Below the pieces are notes generated by a model. That model saw only the letters and a list, made by a program, of their open reading frames with translations, did no database searches and had not been told where the DNA came from. 64,000 bases of DNA. It comes from Argopecten irradians. Lineage: Eukaryota; Mollusca; Bivalvia; Pectinida; Pectinidae. Positions within the stretch are counted from its first letter, which is position 1. Every line of letters begins with the position of its first letter. The DNA lies in the NCBI RefSeq assembly GCF_041381155.1, contig NC_091147.1:26629849-26693848 (forward strand), written 5' to 3'. The position numbers and the translations under genes were made by a program. Positions 49,106-59,641 of the stretch are shown here, piece by piece.

Positions 49106-52100
49106 CTAGATATAAAGCCTGGATTGTTTCTGGTGCTTTTCGCCTGCTGTCCAGGATTTGGATCGAGCCCGGAAGTGACGTAATTCGTCTGAGTGACCTT
49201 GATGTAGCATTGGCTTGTAATCCATCGGTTGACATAAAGTCTGCAAGATAATGAATTACGTCACAGTGTTAATTAATGCAAGCTAAGACGTCGTGTTTCG
49301 TAATTACAGGAGGATTGGTAAATTTTATTTACACTTTGTCCTTTTGGGTGTTGTAGTCAATATTTAATAGTAGGTGAAAGATGCTCATCACTTGAAGAAA
49401 GTAAATAGTCTACAATTGATATCTAGTGATTTTCTTAAATATCCAAATATGTAGATGGACAGGGTTCCCGAAATCTGACAAACAACAGGTGAGACGTACA
49501 CAGCTGTCGTAACATAGATCGGAATGTGTCATTTCGCCAATCCTTGTAACCAATTTGCATTTTTTTAAATAATATACTGAAAATAATTTAAAAATACGGT
49601 ATGCTTTATCAATTCGCCTTGTCAAACGCTTGGAATTGTGATTAATGACGATACAAGTGGAATCTAAAATATTTTCTCTGTGAACAATGATAATTTAATA
49701 CGTATGTATATAGGCCTATTAGCGAGTAATCACCTTTTCTGTGTGGTAGAAAGCCTTGTATCCTCCTTCCAGAAGGTACACTTCGGGGTAGGTCAAGGCC
49801 GGGTAGTTGGCCTCGTTTTGGGCACGGTCCTGTGTCCTCAAAAATCGCATCCTGACAAAAATACCAATATAATTCAAATAAAAATTTTGATCACTTTTAC
49901 CTTACTTTATATAACATGTTTATCGATACATTTATGTAAATATCATTATTTTATCTCTAATATGAAACACAATTGACATGTAGTATATAGATACATATCA
50001 TGGACAGTCCGTGCCCTGGCATTCACAATAATGACGTCATTACGACGTTTAGCTTATCAAAGTTATGAAAATAAGTACAGCTTTATCTTATGTAATTTCA
50101 TACCCTTAACAGCTAACCATACGCCGCTTTACGTTGGCTTTACATTTAGAGACACGCTTACATTTTAGGTCCTCTCTCTGACGAAAATTCACAGTGGAAG
50201 ATGAGGATGTTTCTTCTTCCGGTGACGTCATAACTCCGACTATTATAGAGCAGCTGCTGGACCTGGTCACGTGTGTAAAGGTTCTCGGCGTTCTGCAAAT
50301 TACAACAATATTTGTCATTACAAAAGATAGCTAATAATTGGTACAGTGAGAGTTTAAATGCTTCTTTGTCTTTTTTTATCCAAATTCTTACTTTTTTTGT
50401 GCTTCTTCGTTGCTGAGTTTATACTAACCTTGATATGGCCTCCGTTGTACTCATACGGGTATCTGCAGTCAATGATGCGGAAACTGCCGATGACGTCATC
50501 ATACCTCCCTGTCAAGATGTTAACCATCTGTAATATATAAAAAAAAAAAAAAAATATCTTATAAATCGCATGAGGCATTTCTGTCAAAAATCGGAACTGT
50601 TCCCGGTCAAAATTAATCATTTAATTTGCAGGAACAAAATAATGCTATGAAAAAGGAGGGCTGAAGTTGGTTGCGAGTTCCTAGTTCCTAGTTCCGTTTA
50701 ATAAACGGAACTAGGAACCAGACCCGAGTTCCGTTTAACTTAAACGGAACTAGGAACTCGCAACTAACTTCAGCCTTCCTATGACAAAACCTAAGTAAAA
50801 AAAACTAAGTAAATCTTAGTAAAAAACGTGAGTGGAAAACCTAAGTAAAAACCTAAGTAAAAACCTAAGTAAAAAACCCAAAGTAAAAAAACTAAGTAAA
50901 AAAGACAGTAAAGAACCTAAGTAAACCTAAGTAAAAAAACCTTAGTGAACAACCAAAGTAAAAAAAAAAAAAAAAATCTAAGTAAACCTAAGTAAAAAAC
51001 GTAAGTGGAAAACCTAAGTAAAAAACCAAAGTAAAAAACCTAAGTAAAAAACAACTTAAGTAAAAACCTAAGTAAGAAACCTAAGAAAAAAAACCAACTC
51101 CTGACTTTGTTACTTCTTGTACATATTTGAGATAAATATGAAAATATACATATAACAGAAAACAAGAATTCCACATACCGTATCAGGCGATATAGATTTG
51201 AGGTCCTGGTGTTTACCCCTGACGGTCGGTAAACAAAACTGGTCACTTCCGTCGCCTATCAAATCCTCCTCATCTACAAAACGATTTACAATATCCATTA
51301 CGTCATCAGCTCTCTTTGGTGGTGACGTCACAGATATAGCCTAAAACAGGAAAGTAGACAGTGAGTATACACATTTTGGCAAATTAATCCATTTGGAAAA
51401 CGTACATTAAATGCTTTCTTAGTTTGAGCTTTTATTTGTTTGTTTGTTGTTGTTTGTGTGATTTGTTTGTTGTTGTTTATGTTATTGTTTTATCATTATC
51501 AATTATCTAGCTTACCCCAAACGTCAGAGACTTCGTAAAAACAGCTTCTCCCTTTCTCTGTGACTTTGATGATGGAATTGGAGAATCATCTTCTTCATCT
51601 CTGGGACGCTTGCCAGAAATCAGTTGCCTTGTGAAACTATTGCCTTTTTCCCTCCTGGTCTAAAAATTGTATACCTTTTTCCATTAACTGTTATGTCAAA
51701 CAACTTGTACAATTTGTACAAATATGACAATTCAGCAAACAATATACACGCTCTTTATACTTTATATACCCATTCATAAATTTATGTTGGGACCCAATTT
51801 GAAACTATCTTTTTTTTCTACGACGAAATGGCTTGACACACCGCTTCTTACTTATCTATATATGTGAAAAAAAAAAAGTTAATGACCTACTTTGCGTATC
51901 GCCAAGACAACTCTGTAATATTAAAACACACGACTTTTTGTTAGATTACATACCATTATATTGCTGGATGAATCGGGGTTGAGCAGCGTGTTGAAATTCA
52001 GGGGCGACAACTCTAGTAATTCATCGTATTCCGGCGAGAGCTGTAAAATTATAAGAATTATAATGGCATGCTTTTTGTTTCGTCAAATTAAAAAAAAAAC

Positions 52101-52510
52101 AAATTTGATTTGCTTTCTAAATGCAAGATGGCGGCCATTTTGTATTATTGTTATTTTCTTGTTATTTTTATACATCTAGTTTTACCAATGCAGCATGTAG
52201 AACATCATGTTCGAGATTGTTTGTGATTTTTAATACGCCAAATACATCATCACAAAACTAAACAACATAATTATATTCAATATCAATGTTTACTTACATT
52301 CTCATCATCCGTTCCAAACCCTGAATCCTCGCCATTAAAAAGTTGACGGAACCCCTTTTTCACTTCCGGGGTCATCTCGGATTCCACCTCATCACCATTA
52401 AAGTCAAGGCTGCGACACGGGGTGAATGCAATAGGCGATGGAGTGCGGAAAGGGGCAAAGGTCAAAGGTGATGGTATGCCACATGGGCTAAAGGTCAATG
52501 GGGAATCCAT
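49106..52510 (-). CDS. CDC25: M-phase inducer phosphatase CDC25, copy A
   Basis: Eight exons join in frame to 362 residues: 52510-52298, 52040-51954, 51659-51516, 51340-51179, 50527-50429, 50292-50162, 49851-49734 and 49240-49106. CDC25 removes inhibitory Thr/Tyr phosphates from CDKs. The N-terminus is rich in SP/TP sites (three repeats around SPLTF). Then come [18 protein letters not shown], the rhodanese-type domain with [16 protein letters not shown], the CX5R loop [12 protein letters not shown] (C269, R275), [14 protein letters not shown] and the typical end [20 protein letters not shown]. At 362 residues it is shorter than most vertebrate forms (about 470-570), and the short part is the regulatory N-terminus. 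The start codon directly follows a splice acceptor (ACAG|ATG), so an untranslated exon lies upstream. All catalytic features are intact. Confidence 0.93.
50656..50780. repeat. palindromic GGCTGAAGTTGGTTGCGAG element (copy 2, CDC25 A intron)
   Basis: Starts GGGCTGAAGTTGGTTGCGAG, ends CTCGCAACTAACTTCAGCC, with two inner inverted blocks around AACGGAACTAGGAAC. It lies in the intron between exons 51340-51179 and 50527-50429, next to the minisatellite. Confidence 0.8.
50785..51095. repeat. AAGTAAAAAACCT minisatellite, copy A
   Basis: About 310 bp of imperfect repeats of CCTAAGTAAAAA (11-13 bp unit with CCAAAGTAAA variants) in a CDC25 intron. The matching array in copy B is about 515 bp. Confidence 0.85.
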
Positions 52511-52939
52511 CTGTTATAAAAAATGACATTTTTTGCAATCAAATCACCACAGTTATTGAACCTTTTTTTTGCGAAAGGTGGTTTTCCCATTTTAAGGAAA
52601 TAGAAAGCTCCTGTATATCACCTTAAATAGTAGATTTCTTTGAATGAATAACAGGATCTTCTGCAGTTAACTTGCATATGTTTGTATGTTTGTCTGGTCT
52701 CCGTTTGAGGTTTAATTTGCAGTAAAAGATTAATGTTTGTTAATCATGTCTTAAAACATAATACCAGAATATTGACATGTTAAGTTCTGTTACTAAACAT
52801 CGTAAGTCTGACATTAAACCCCAAGCTGACTACATTGATACGAGAATTGTGTTTAAATGTTTATGATTTAGAGTTGGTTATTTTGTTTTTGAGAGACTGT
52901 CACAGTTAGGATTAATCAGTGTCATCTGCCTGTACATTC

Positions 52940-53020
52940 ATATTTATGCGAGGGGCGGGGCCGATCTGTAGCCACGCCCCTTCATAGTTTGAACATGACA
53001 AACTGTCAAAGTAATTGGAA
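52940..53020 (-). promoter_or_regulatory. candidate CDC25 A promoter elements (CCAAT, CHR, GC boxes, TATA-like)
   Basis: On the minus strand, in order: CCAAT (53018-53014), TTCAAA, an inverse CHR motif (52993-52988), GGGGCGTGGC, CCCCGCCCC, and ATAAATA. CCAAT plus CHR is typical of G2/M genes. The block is conserved in copy B (63680-63760) within otherwise AT-rich DNA and lies about 450 bp upstream of the start codon, across an untranslated intron. An upstream alternative is a possible 5' exon at about 53338-53420. Confidence 0.4.
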
Positions 53021-53261
53021 ATGCATATAAAATTGTCTGTTGTCAAACAATAATTCACATCTCATGTGAGTTTTAAATATTCCTACTTGAATGCCCAGGT
53101 AATAAGTGAATCAGGAAGGGTTCTTGTAAATTCACATTCCTTTAATTTCTTATTTACCATTTCATTATCTACCACTCACTCCCTTGTCCCTTCAAAATAC
53201 ACAGTGTAATAAAATACATGTAATTCAATTCATTTTACAAGACACGGATTTTGATATTATT

Positions 53262-55024
53262 TCAATTGAATAATCTTAAATATTTTCAATTATACTCATT
53301 TGATGAAATGTACATTTGATTTAATGGAATTTTGACAAACCTTGTCTGCCGCTTCTCTGATTTTGTGCAAGTCTTGAAGTCTTCAATGTAGACGTAATTT
53401 CTTTCGCTTTCTCTTTGGAAAGTTATTGCAATGTACACGATGTCTGATACTAAAATATTGAACGTTTCTCGTATATATGATAGGAAGGAAATACATTTTA
53501 CTCAGTCGATTGACACCCTCACTAAGTAACACAGACATTTACCTTAACTACCAGTGATGGTCAAGTTACCTGTGAAACTGACCAGTGCTCACCTTTAGGC
53601 ATTAATTAGGATTGTTAATGACGAGTATCGACCGGGAGAGCGCGTGCCACTAATTGGATTTCTAATTAATTACCGCCGCCGGGCACTCGATATCGAGTTA
53701 ACACTATCAGTAAGCGATGTTAATCACTTATCACACCTAGACTAACTGCCGAAATTAGAGTTTATTTTACAAATAATTCAGAGCAATTCTTAGTTATCTT
53801 TATCTTAAACCAAGAATAAGACGGTTTTTGTAGTAAGTGTGCTTTGAGTGAAATTGAAGACGAAGATATCCTTCAACGTAATACGCTAAATATAAAAATG
53901 TAACGGAAAATGTACAAAGAAGTACTGCTGGAATATAAGATAATAGATTTGTTAAGAGTAAGAAATATAAAAGACTTAAATTGTTTAGGAAATATATATA
54001 TATACATTGTATTAGGCAACAAAATTAATAAATAATGAAGGTATCAATTGATGTGTTGCAATTGTATTTATTCATTAGCATACATGTACATATGTTGTAT
54101 TGAATTGAAATTCTTTGTTACATTTGTATCTTTATGTCTTTGCGTCAGATCATGTTTACTAGTTCCTTGCCTTTCTTACCTGATCCGGTACTGTCTATAG
54201 ACACCTGTTTCCTTTGAATTTGACAGTGAACTTTAAAATCAATTTTTAAAATCAAAATACATGTAGTAGCAATGACTTTATTCTCGTATTCTAACATTAC
54301 GCAATGTAGCGAAAGGGTCATACATAATTCTATATACCCGGCGTTAACCTGCTTTTCTGTGATACACAGTACCCTATTTTGTCTTTACTAACATTGTCTT
54401 ATAATACATGCTTACTTACTTACTTATTTTTTTGTATTCTTACTTTGTTTGAGGCAATAATAGCCGTACAGAGCTAATATTTTTTTTGTTACTGAATATG
54501 CAACGTTAAGTAAAAGTTCTGGTATCTTGTATCTTGTACCAATGTCCAGGAAAATATCAATAATGTTCCTGACAGAAAAAAATTGTTCTGAGTCATGTGA
54601 ACAGCTAGTTACCACGATAAACAGTATGGGAAATTCATAGTATTGTTTCATAAATCTATAATGTACTGCACTAATTTTTTATTTATTTTTTTTTCGCATA
54701 AAATAAAGTTTAAATATTATATTATGGTCCGGCATGTTTGCTAATAAGAAAATTTCCCTGTTTTTTTCTCTCTCGAAAATCATACATTAAAAACCGAAAG
54801 TGCGTTCTTTTTTGTCAATATTTATGAGCTGAGTTATCATTTTTTCACACCATCTGAAATTAACTGAATTTACCATTTTGAAGTTTTCCTCCTCTATTGA
54901 ACTACTTAGAACATATAGAGAAAAGGGAGGAGGCTATGCACAAAATGCGTTATATCTAGATTTGCCAATCGTATAAACGGCAGTGTTTATTTCAAACTGT
55001 TATCTGTAGTAAAGTTATATTTCA
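53262..55024. other. spacer between CDC25 copies, no gene seen
   Basis: AT-rich. A short GC-richer, CpG-containing stretch with TAATTAATTACCGCC lies at about 53630-53700. A possible 5' untranslated CDC25 exon ends at a donor near 53338 (GACAAG|GTTTGT on the minus strand). No other supported feature. Confidence 0.45.
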
Positions 55025-56010
55025 TGCTTACTTCACTGTACATAATGATATGTCGCTTAAACATTTGATATTTGAGTATTGACTGTAACTTGATGATAAA
55101 GCTCCTAAAAGCATAATATTTATGTCGGCCTATATAGGAATAATATATTCCTGGTTTTGAATAAAGCGCCTGACGTCGACACGACCTGCACGTGGTGGTG
55201 TATTGTTATGTGCGAGCGATATTTTCTTTGTAGGTCCAGTCTGCTGAGGCCGATCACAGGGGTTTTTTTTGCTTTTTTTTTTTTTTTTTTTAAAAATGTT
55301 GATATTTTCTCTTGGTTTCACAACTCTCGTGTTACTTCGAGATTGTCGCGACGATGTTCGGAAGAGTTCGGAATGATTCGGCATCTTTCGAGCTTACATG
55401 TATTTATCACGTATACACGTTAATGTTGTATTGATGCTAATTTCACTGTAACGATATGTAACTTAAACATTTGATATTTAAACATTGACATGTAACTTGA
55501 TGATTTAGCTCCCCAAAAGCATATGTCGGCCTATAAGAGAGCCGAAATCTAGGAATCATATATTCCTGGTTTTGAATAAAGCGCCTTCAATCACCGCCAT
55601 GTTCAGTGACTTCGGGTTTTGTCGGATTCCTAATCGTATCACGTGACTGACGTCCGACACGACCTGCACGTGGTGAGCCAGGTAACTAGCGTAAGCACAC
55701 ATGTGTTTGTTTACGTTTTCCTTCTGGCCTATATGAGCAAATCATGCTGGTATATGTCCACAGATTGAGTATTTGAAACATCCAATTTACACATTACCGT
55801 AAAATGTTGTGTGTATCAAATATTGTAATGTGCGAGCATTATTTTCTTTGTAGATAGAGTCTGATGAGGTCGACCACATGTTTTGTTTATGAAAAATTGT
55901 TGATATTTTCTCTTGGTTTCACAACTCTCGTATTACTTCGAGATTGTCGCGACGATGTTCGGAAGAGTTCGGAATGATTCGGCATCTTTCGAGCCTATTT
56001 TTCATGTGTA
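55025..56010 (+). repeat. local tandem duplication, ~420-bp unit
   Basis: Two direct units, about 55025-55400 and 55440-56010, share ordered blocks: AACATTTGATATTT, GTAACTTGATGAT, TATTCCTGGTTTTGAATAAA, GACACGACCTGCACGTGGTG, ATTTTCTTTGTAG and GTCGCGACGATGTTCGGAAG. The second unit has about 200 extra bp. A poly-T run lies in unit 1 at about 55262-55290. The pieces could hide an exon, but no frame is conserved between units. Confidence 0.65.
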
Positions 56011-56039
56011 CACGTTAAAAAGATTTTTTACTTTTATAA

Positions 56040-56345
56040 TTAAAGATACTTCCAGTGCTGCAACTTTATAAAAAGTGGTAAAATTAGAAAGTTTAAACCT
56101 CAGGCAGACGGAGAAAAATATGTATAACACTTAAACAGTTTTCACTATGATCAAAAGAGCGAAAGTTATAGACCATACAACTTTAAAATGTATAATCAAA
56201 GCTATTTCCAGTGCTACAACTTTATAAAAAAAAAGTGGTAAATCAGAAAGTTTAAACCTCAGACAGACGCAAAATATGTGTACAACACTTAAACAGTTTT
56301 CACTATGGCAAAAAGAGTGGCAGTTATAGACCATAAATACAACTG
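56040..56345 (+). repeat. local tandem duplication, ~155-bp unit
   Basis: Two direct units start at about 56041 and 56198, with CAGTGCT.CAACTTTATAAAA, AGAAAGTTTAAACCTCAG and CAACACTTAAACAGTTTTCA-like blocks in the same order. Confidence 0.75.
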
Positions 56346-56870
56346 TAACTCTACACTACTTGTTTAACAAACATCTGGGAGTTACTTCCCCTTGTATGGA
56401 CATGAAGAAGGTAAACATCGCATTGTGGTTAACGTTACCAAGCGTTTTTGTGACTTCAGTAAGGAGGGTTGACATATTTTTTTGACAGTCGTTTGTTACA
56501 GTTTTAATTAAAAGAATAAAACTATACGAGCTCTGTGTTGATTACATCTAAAACAAAACGAGAACATTTTCAAAAATGTAACGTATACTCCAGGCCAAAC
56601 AAACATCAAAGAAAAAAAAATATATATATAAAACAAACAAAAAAAAACAATAAACGTGGCATCACCTTGGGTACAGGGATTTAGATATTGGCCACGGCAA
56701 CGAAACTAAATATGTTCTAAACACTTACGTGTACAAATGTGCATGGCTGCTACACGCACACCATATATTTCTTCACGTGATTTTTTTTTCGTGTGATATT
56801 CACGTGAGCTTCATGTACGTGATCACATAAATGCTGTTGAAGGTGAAGAAATATTTATATCACCAACATG
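56346..56870. other. spacer, no gene seen
   Basis: AT-rich sequence with several CACGTGA/TCACGTG motifs at about 56775-56822. Ends at the duplication junction. Confidence 0.45.
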
Positions 56871-57117
56871 CTTAACGGAACTAGGAACTCGCAACCAGCT
56901 TCAGCTTTCTAAGCCAAACGCGTTTTGCAATCAAGGTAAAATGGGAGGAAATGGAACAGTTTGCGTAATATGATATTTTTGGCTCTATATATGTCAAAAA
57001 ATATATTGCCGTCAAAACGACATTTTCACGGTAAATTGTCAATATAGAGTCCAAATATCAAAGCTGTGATTTTCAGTCGAGAGGAACATATCACAGATCT
57101 ACCTAGCATACGTATTT

Positions 57118-58593
57118 CAGCGGCGTAGCTACAAAATTAGGTCTGGATAGGCCTGCATGCCTGGGGGTGCAGGGGGCGACAGCCCTCTGCTCAGGGTCCA
57201 GGGGCGAAGCCCCGGTAGGGGGCACTGACAAGTGCTCGAACAAAAAACACCGATTTTTGTCTGTAAAAATTAAAATAGTAAGCAATGGGAGAATTTTGTG
57301 TTATTTCAACTGATGAAAAACTTATGGCGAATATTTTAAACAAAATTGAAATTAGTTTACGTGTTGGTTTGTTTATGACAGCGAGTCAAAGACCACTGTC
57401 AAAATGGCGTAAATTGCGTAAGAAGGGACCAGTCCTCGACCACCTCAATTAAAAAAAATTAAGCATAGTATTTATGACCTATTTTTCTACCTATTCTGTT
57501 CTATTTCTAACAACTACAACAACAAAAATTATTTTCTAAATCAACAATCTGTTCATATTCGACAAAAATAAAAGTCAACTATTTCGTGAGTAGACAACGA
57601 AAATCATGGATTAACACGCGTTTTAACGGGGCGGGAAGTGAACAAAAATTGAAAAATTCACTTTGGCCAAGAACATGTTGCAACTGCTATTTTAGTTTAT
57701 TTGCTATCATTTTAATATAGTTATATGTTTTTAGAATATTTCTAACTTTTCGTGCGATGTTGTTTATTTTGGTATTCGTAAGTGTTTCCCGATTCAAAAT
57801 CCACATTTGCTTGAGGGATTTTGGTGAAGAAGTCTAATATTAGAGAGGTTAAGATTTCATAATACGTGTACGTGTACGCGTAGAGGGAATTCCCCTACTT
57901 TTTACGTGAATTACGTCATCACTTCCTGCTGATTGTTACACGTACACGTAGACATCAACTTGTACGGCGGGATCTACACGTAAGTACAAACTTGTAGCGT
58001 TTCTCGCAATATTAAAGAATTTTTTCTATGAAACCAAGATTGGATATGATTTTTGAAATATTGTGGCTGATACATTTTAAGATAATTTTTTAGACTGACG
58101 TTGTTTTAGGAGATGCGTAGGGGTTTAAAAGGTTATCCGCCCACAGTTACAATGTAAACATACCGTAAGCCTACTGTAACGAATACATAATTTGTACTAC
58201 AATTCTGTATTCAGTATGTACATTGTTCAGTGACAACCTTTTTTTAGAACCATGCTATATTTTTTCATACGTTAGACTTTTTAGTGAATTAAGTGTGTAT
58301 TTGTTTTTTGCAGAATGGCGTCAAAGATAATCGACAAGATTCAAAGAACCAAATTTAAGAACTAAATGCACGTGGTAACCGGAAATATATAGACTATTCT
58401 AATAAATTTCCAGAATGGCCAATCTTCAAGTTAGGCATACAGTTGGACATATCATATGTATTTATACGTAATTTATATTCTGCAGCGTTACGTTTATTCA
58501 AATGTTGTGTTTTTTTCTGACTGTATAAAAATGTAAGGCAGATTATTTTTTGCATGCTTGAGCATGCAAGCATGCACGGGCGCTACGCCACTG
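57118..58593. mobile_element. hAT-like non-autonomous element with 5-bp target duplication, only in copy B
   Basis: The ends are CAGCGGCGTAGC and, inverted, CAGTGGCGTAGCGCCC. TATTT flanks both sides (57113-57117 and 58594-58598). The uninterrupted site in copy A reads GTACGTATTTCGAACTCG (about 48533-48550), with one TATTT, so limits and target duplication are established by comparison. The 1476-bp interior begins with a GC-rich block (GGGGCGAAGCCCCGG). I see no transposase. Confidence 0.9.
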
Positions 58594-59090
58594 TATTTCG
58601 AACTCGTGGCCAAGAAAGAGATGGAGTCCTATAGTGGTAACATGTCGGTAAAATCCAGCCATGTACTGCAGACTGCAGCCCTAATCGATATAATGTCAAC
58701 TAGGGAAATTCTACACGATTTTGAAATGCTGTTAACATTGGAAATAATGACCAAATTGACAAAATTGTTTACGATGTTTTATATGCATTCATCACACAAA
58801 ACTACATATATGACAGTAACACAACGATACATAATCATTACATATACATTACATAGCACTTAAATACATAGCACTTCTACATAATAATAATGTCACGTGA
58901 TCTTCTTAGTACGGTATAAATACACTTGTCAAATATATAGTCATACAGGCACCTCCTTTTGAGTCAATACTTGGATCGATCAAGATCCGTGCGTTCCATT
59001 TGCAGACACAACTGATACGAACACGCTGTATCTGTAATGGAACGCGCTGTACCAAAAACTAAAGAAGTTTGTCGTTTGTCACTGTGAAAG

Positions 59091-59586
59091 CAGAAACTTA
59101 TATACATAGAGATTGGCAACTTCGCCAATTTTACGATAGGCAGATGTACCTCTCTATGTCCCTAGGGGCTTTTACATAAACTCTTAAATAGTTAAATACA
59201 GCAGAATAACTTTTATATGTTATAAAAGTTAAGTAATTTTCCGATGGTTTGAGTACGATTTTGGAAAGAAAAAATAATATTTTAACTTATATGTTAATAA
59301 AACAAAATGCACTTCCGGTTTTGAATGCCTGATTTTCGAAAAACCAGGTGAAAATTGCTCATTTTGATACTTTCAAAAATCATATTAAATAACATCAATT
59401 GGGAAAACTGATCACATCAAACCATAATATAATGTTTAAACTTTGTGTTGATGCAAAAGTATCATGTTTAAAAGAATACACTTAAATGTAGTAAGCCAAG
59501 GGGAAATGCCTATAAACTGGAGGTCCCTCTGCCTGTCAACATAGACAAAGAAGGAGTTTCCAATCTCTATGTATATATGTTTCTGA
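59091..59586. mobile_element. MITE with 26-bp inverted ends, only in copy B
   Basis: Ends CAGAAACTTATATACATAGA and, inverted, CAGAAACATATATACATAGA match over about 26 bp with one difference. TGAAAG is present on both sides (59085-59090 and 59587-59592). It occurs once in copy A (49051-49056), which lacks the insertion. About 495 bp, non-coding, in the 3' flank or untranslated region of CDC25 B. Confidence 0.85.
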
Positions 59587-59641
59587 TGAAAGTAACTAGA
59601 TGTCTTATATTAATTTGAACGATCCTTTGGTAGATTCATGA

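Larger units (their letters stand above)
48281..53261. repeat. proximal copy (A) of a direct tandem duplication carrying CDC25
   Basis: This tract is collinear with 56871-64000 in the same orientation. The left ends align at CTAAACGGAACTAGGAAC (48281) and CTTAACGGAACTAGGAAC (56871). The match continues to the window end, where 64000 corresponds to about 53261 in A. The left-end offset is 8590 bp, and it grows to about 10.73 kb because B contains two transposon insertions and a longer minisatellite. Confidence 0.9.

Noticed and set aside
50785..51095. CRISPR-like array or telomeric repeat
   Set aside because: Units are short, imperfect and contiguous, without unique spacers. It is a minisatellite in a eukaryotic intron.
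48485..58863. Similar plus-strand frames in both CDC25 copies (48485-48754 and 58558-58863)
   Set aside because: They overlap the duplicated 3' flank of CDC25, differ at both ends, and in copy B run out of a transposon. The shared part is explained by DNA duplication and not by selection.
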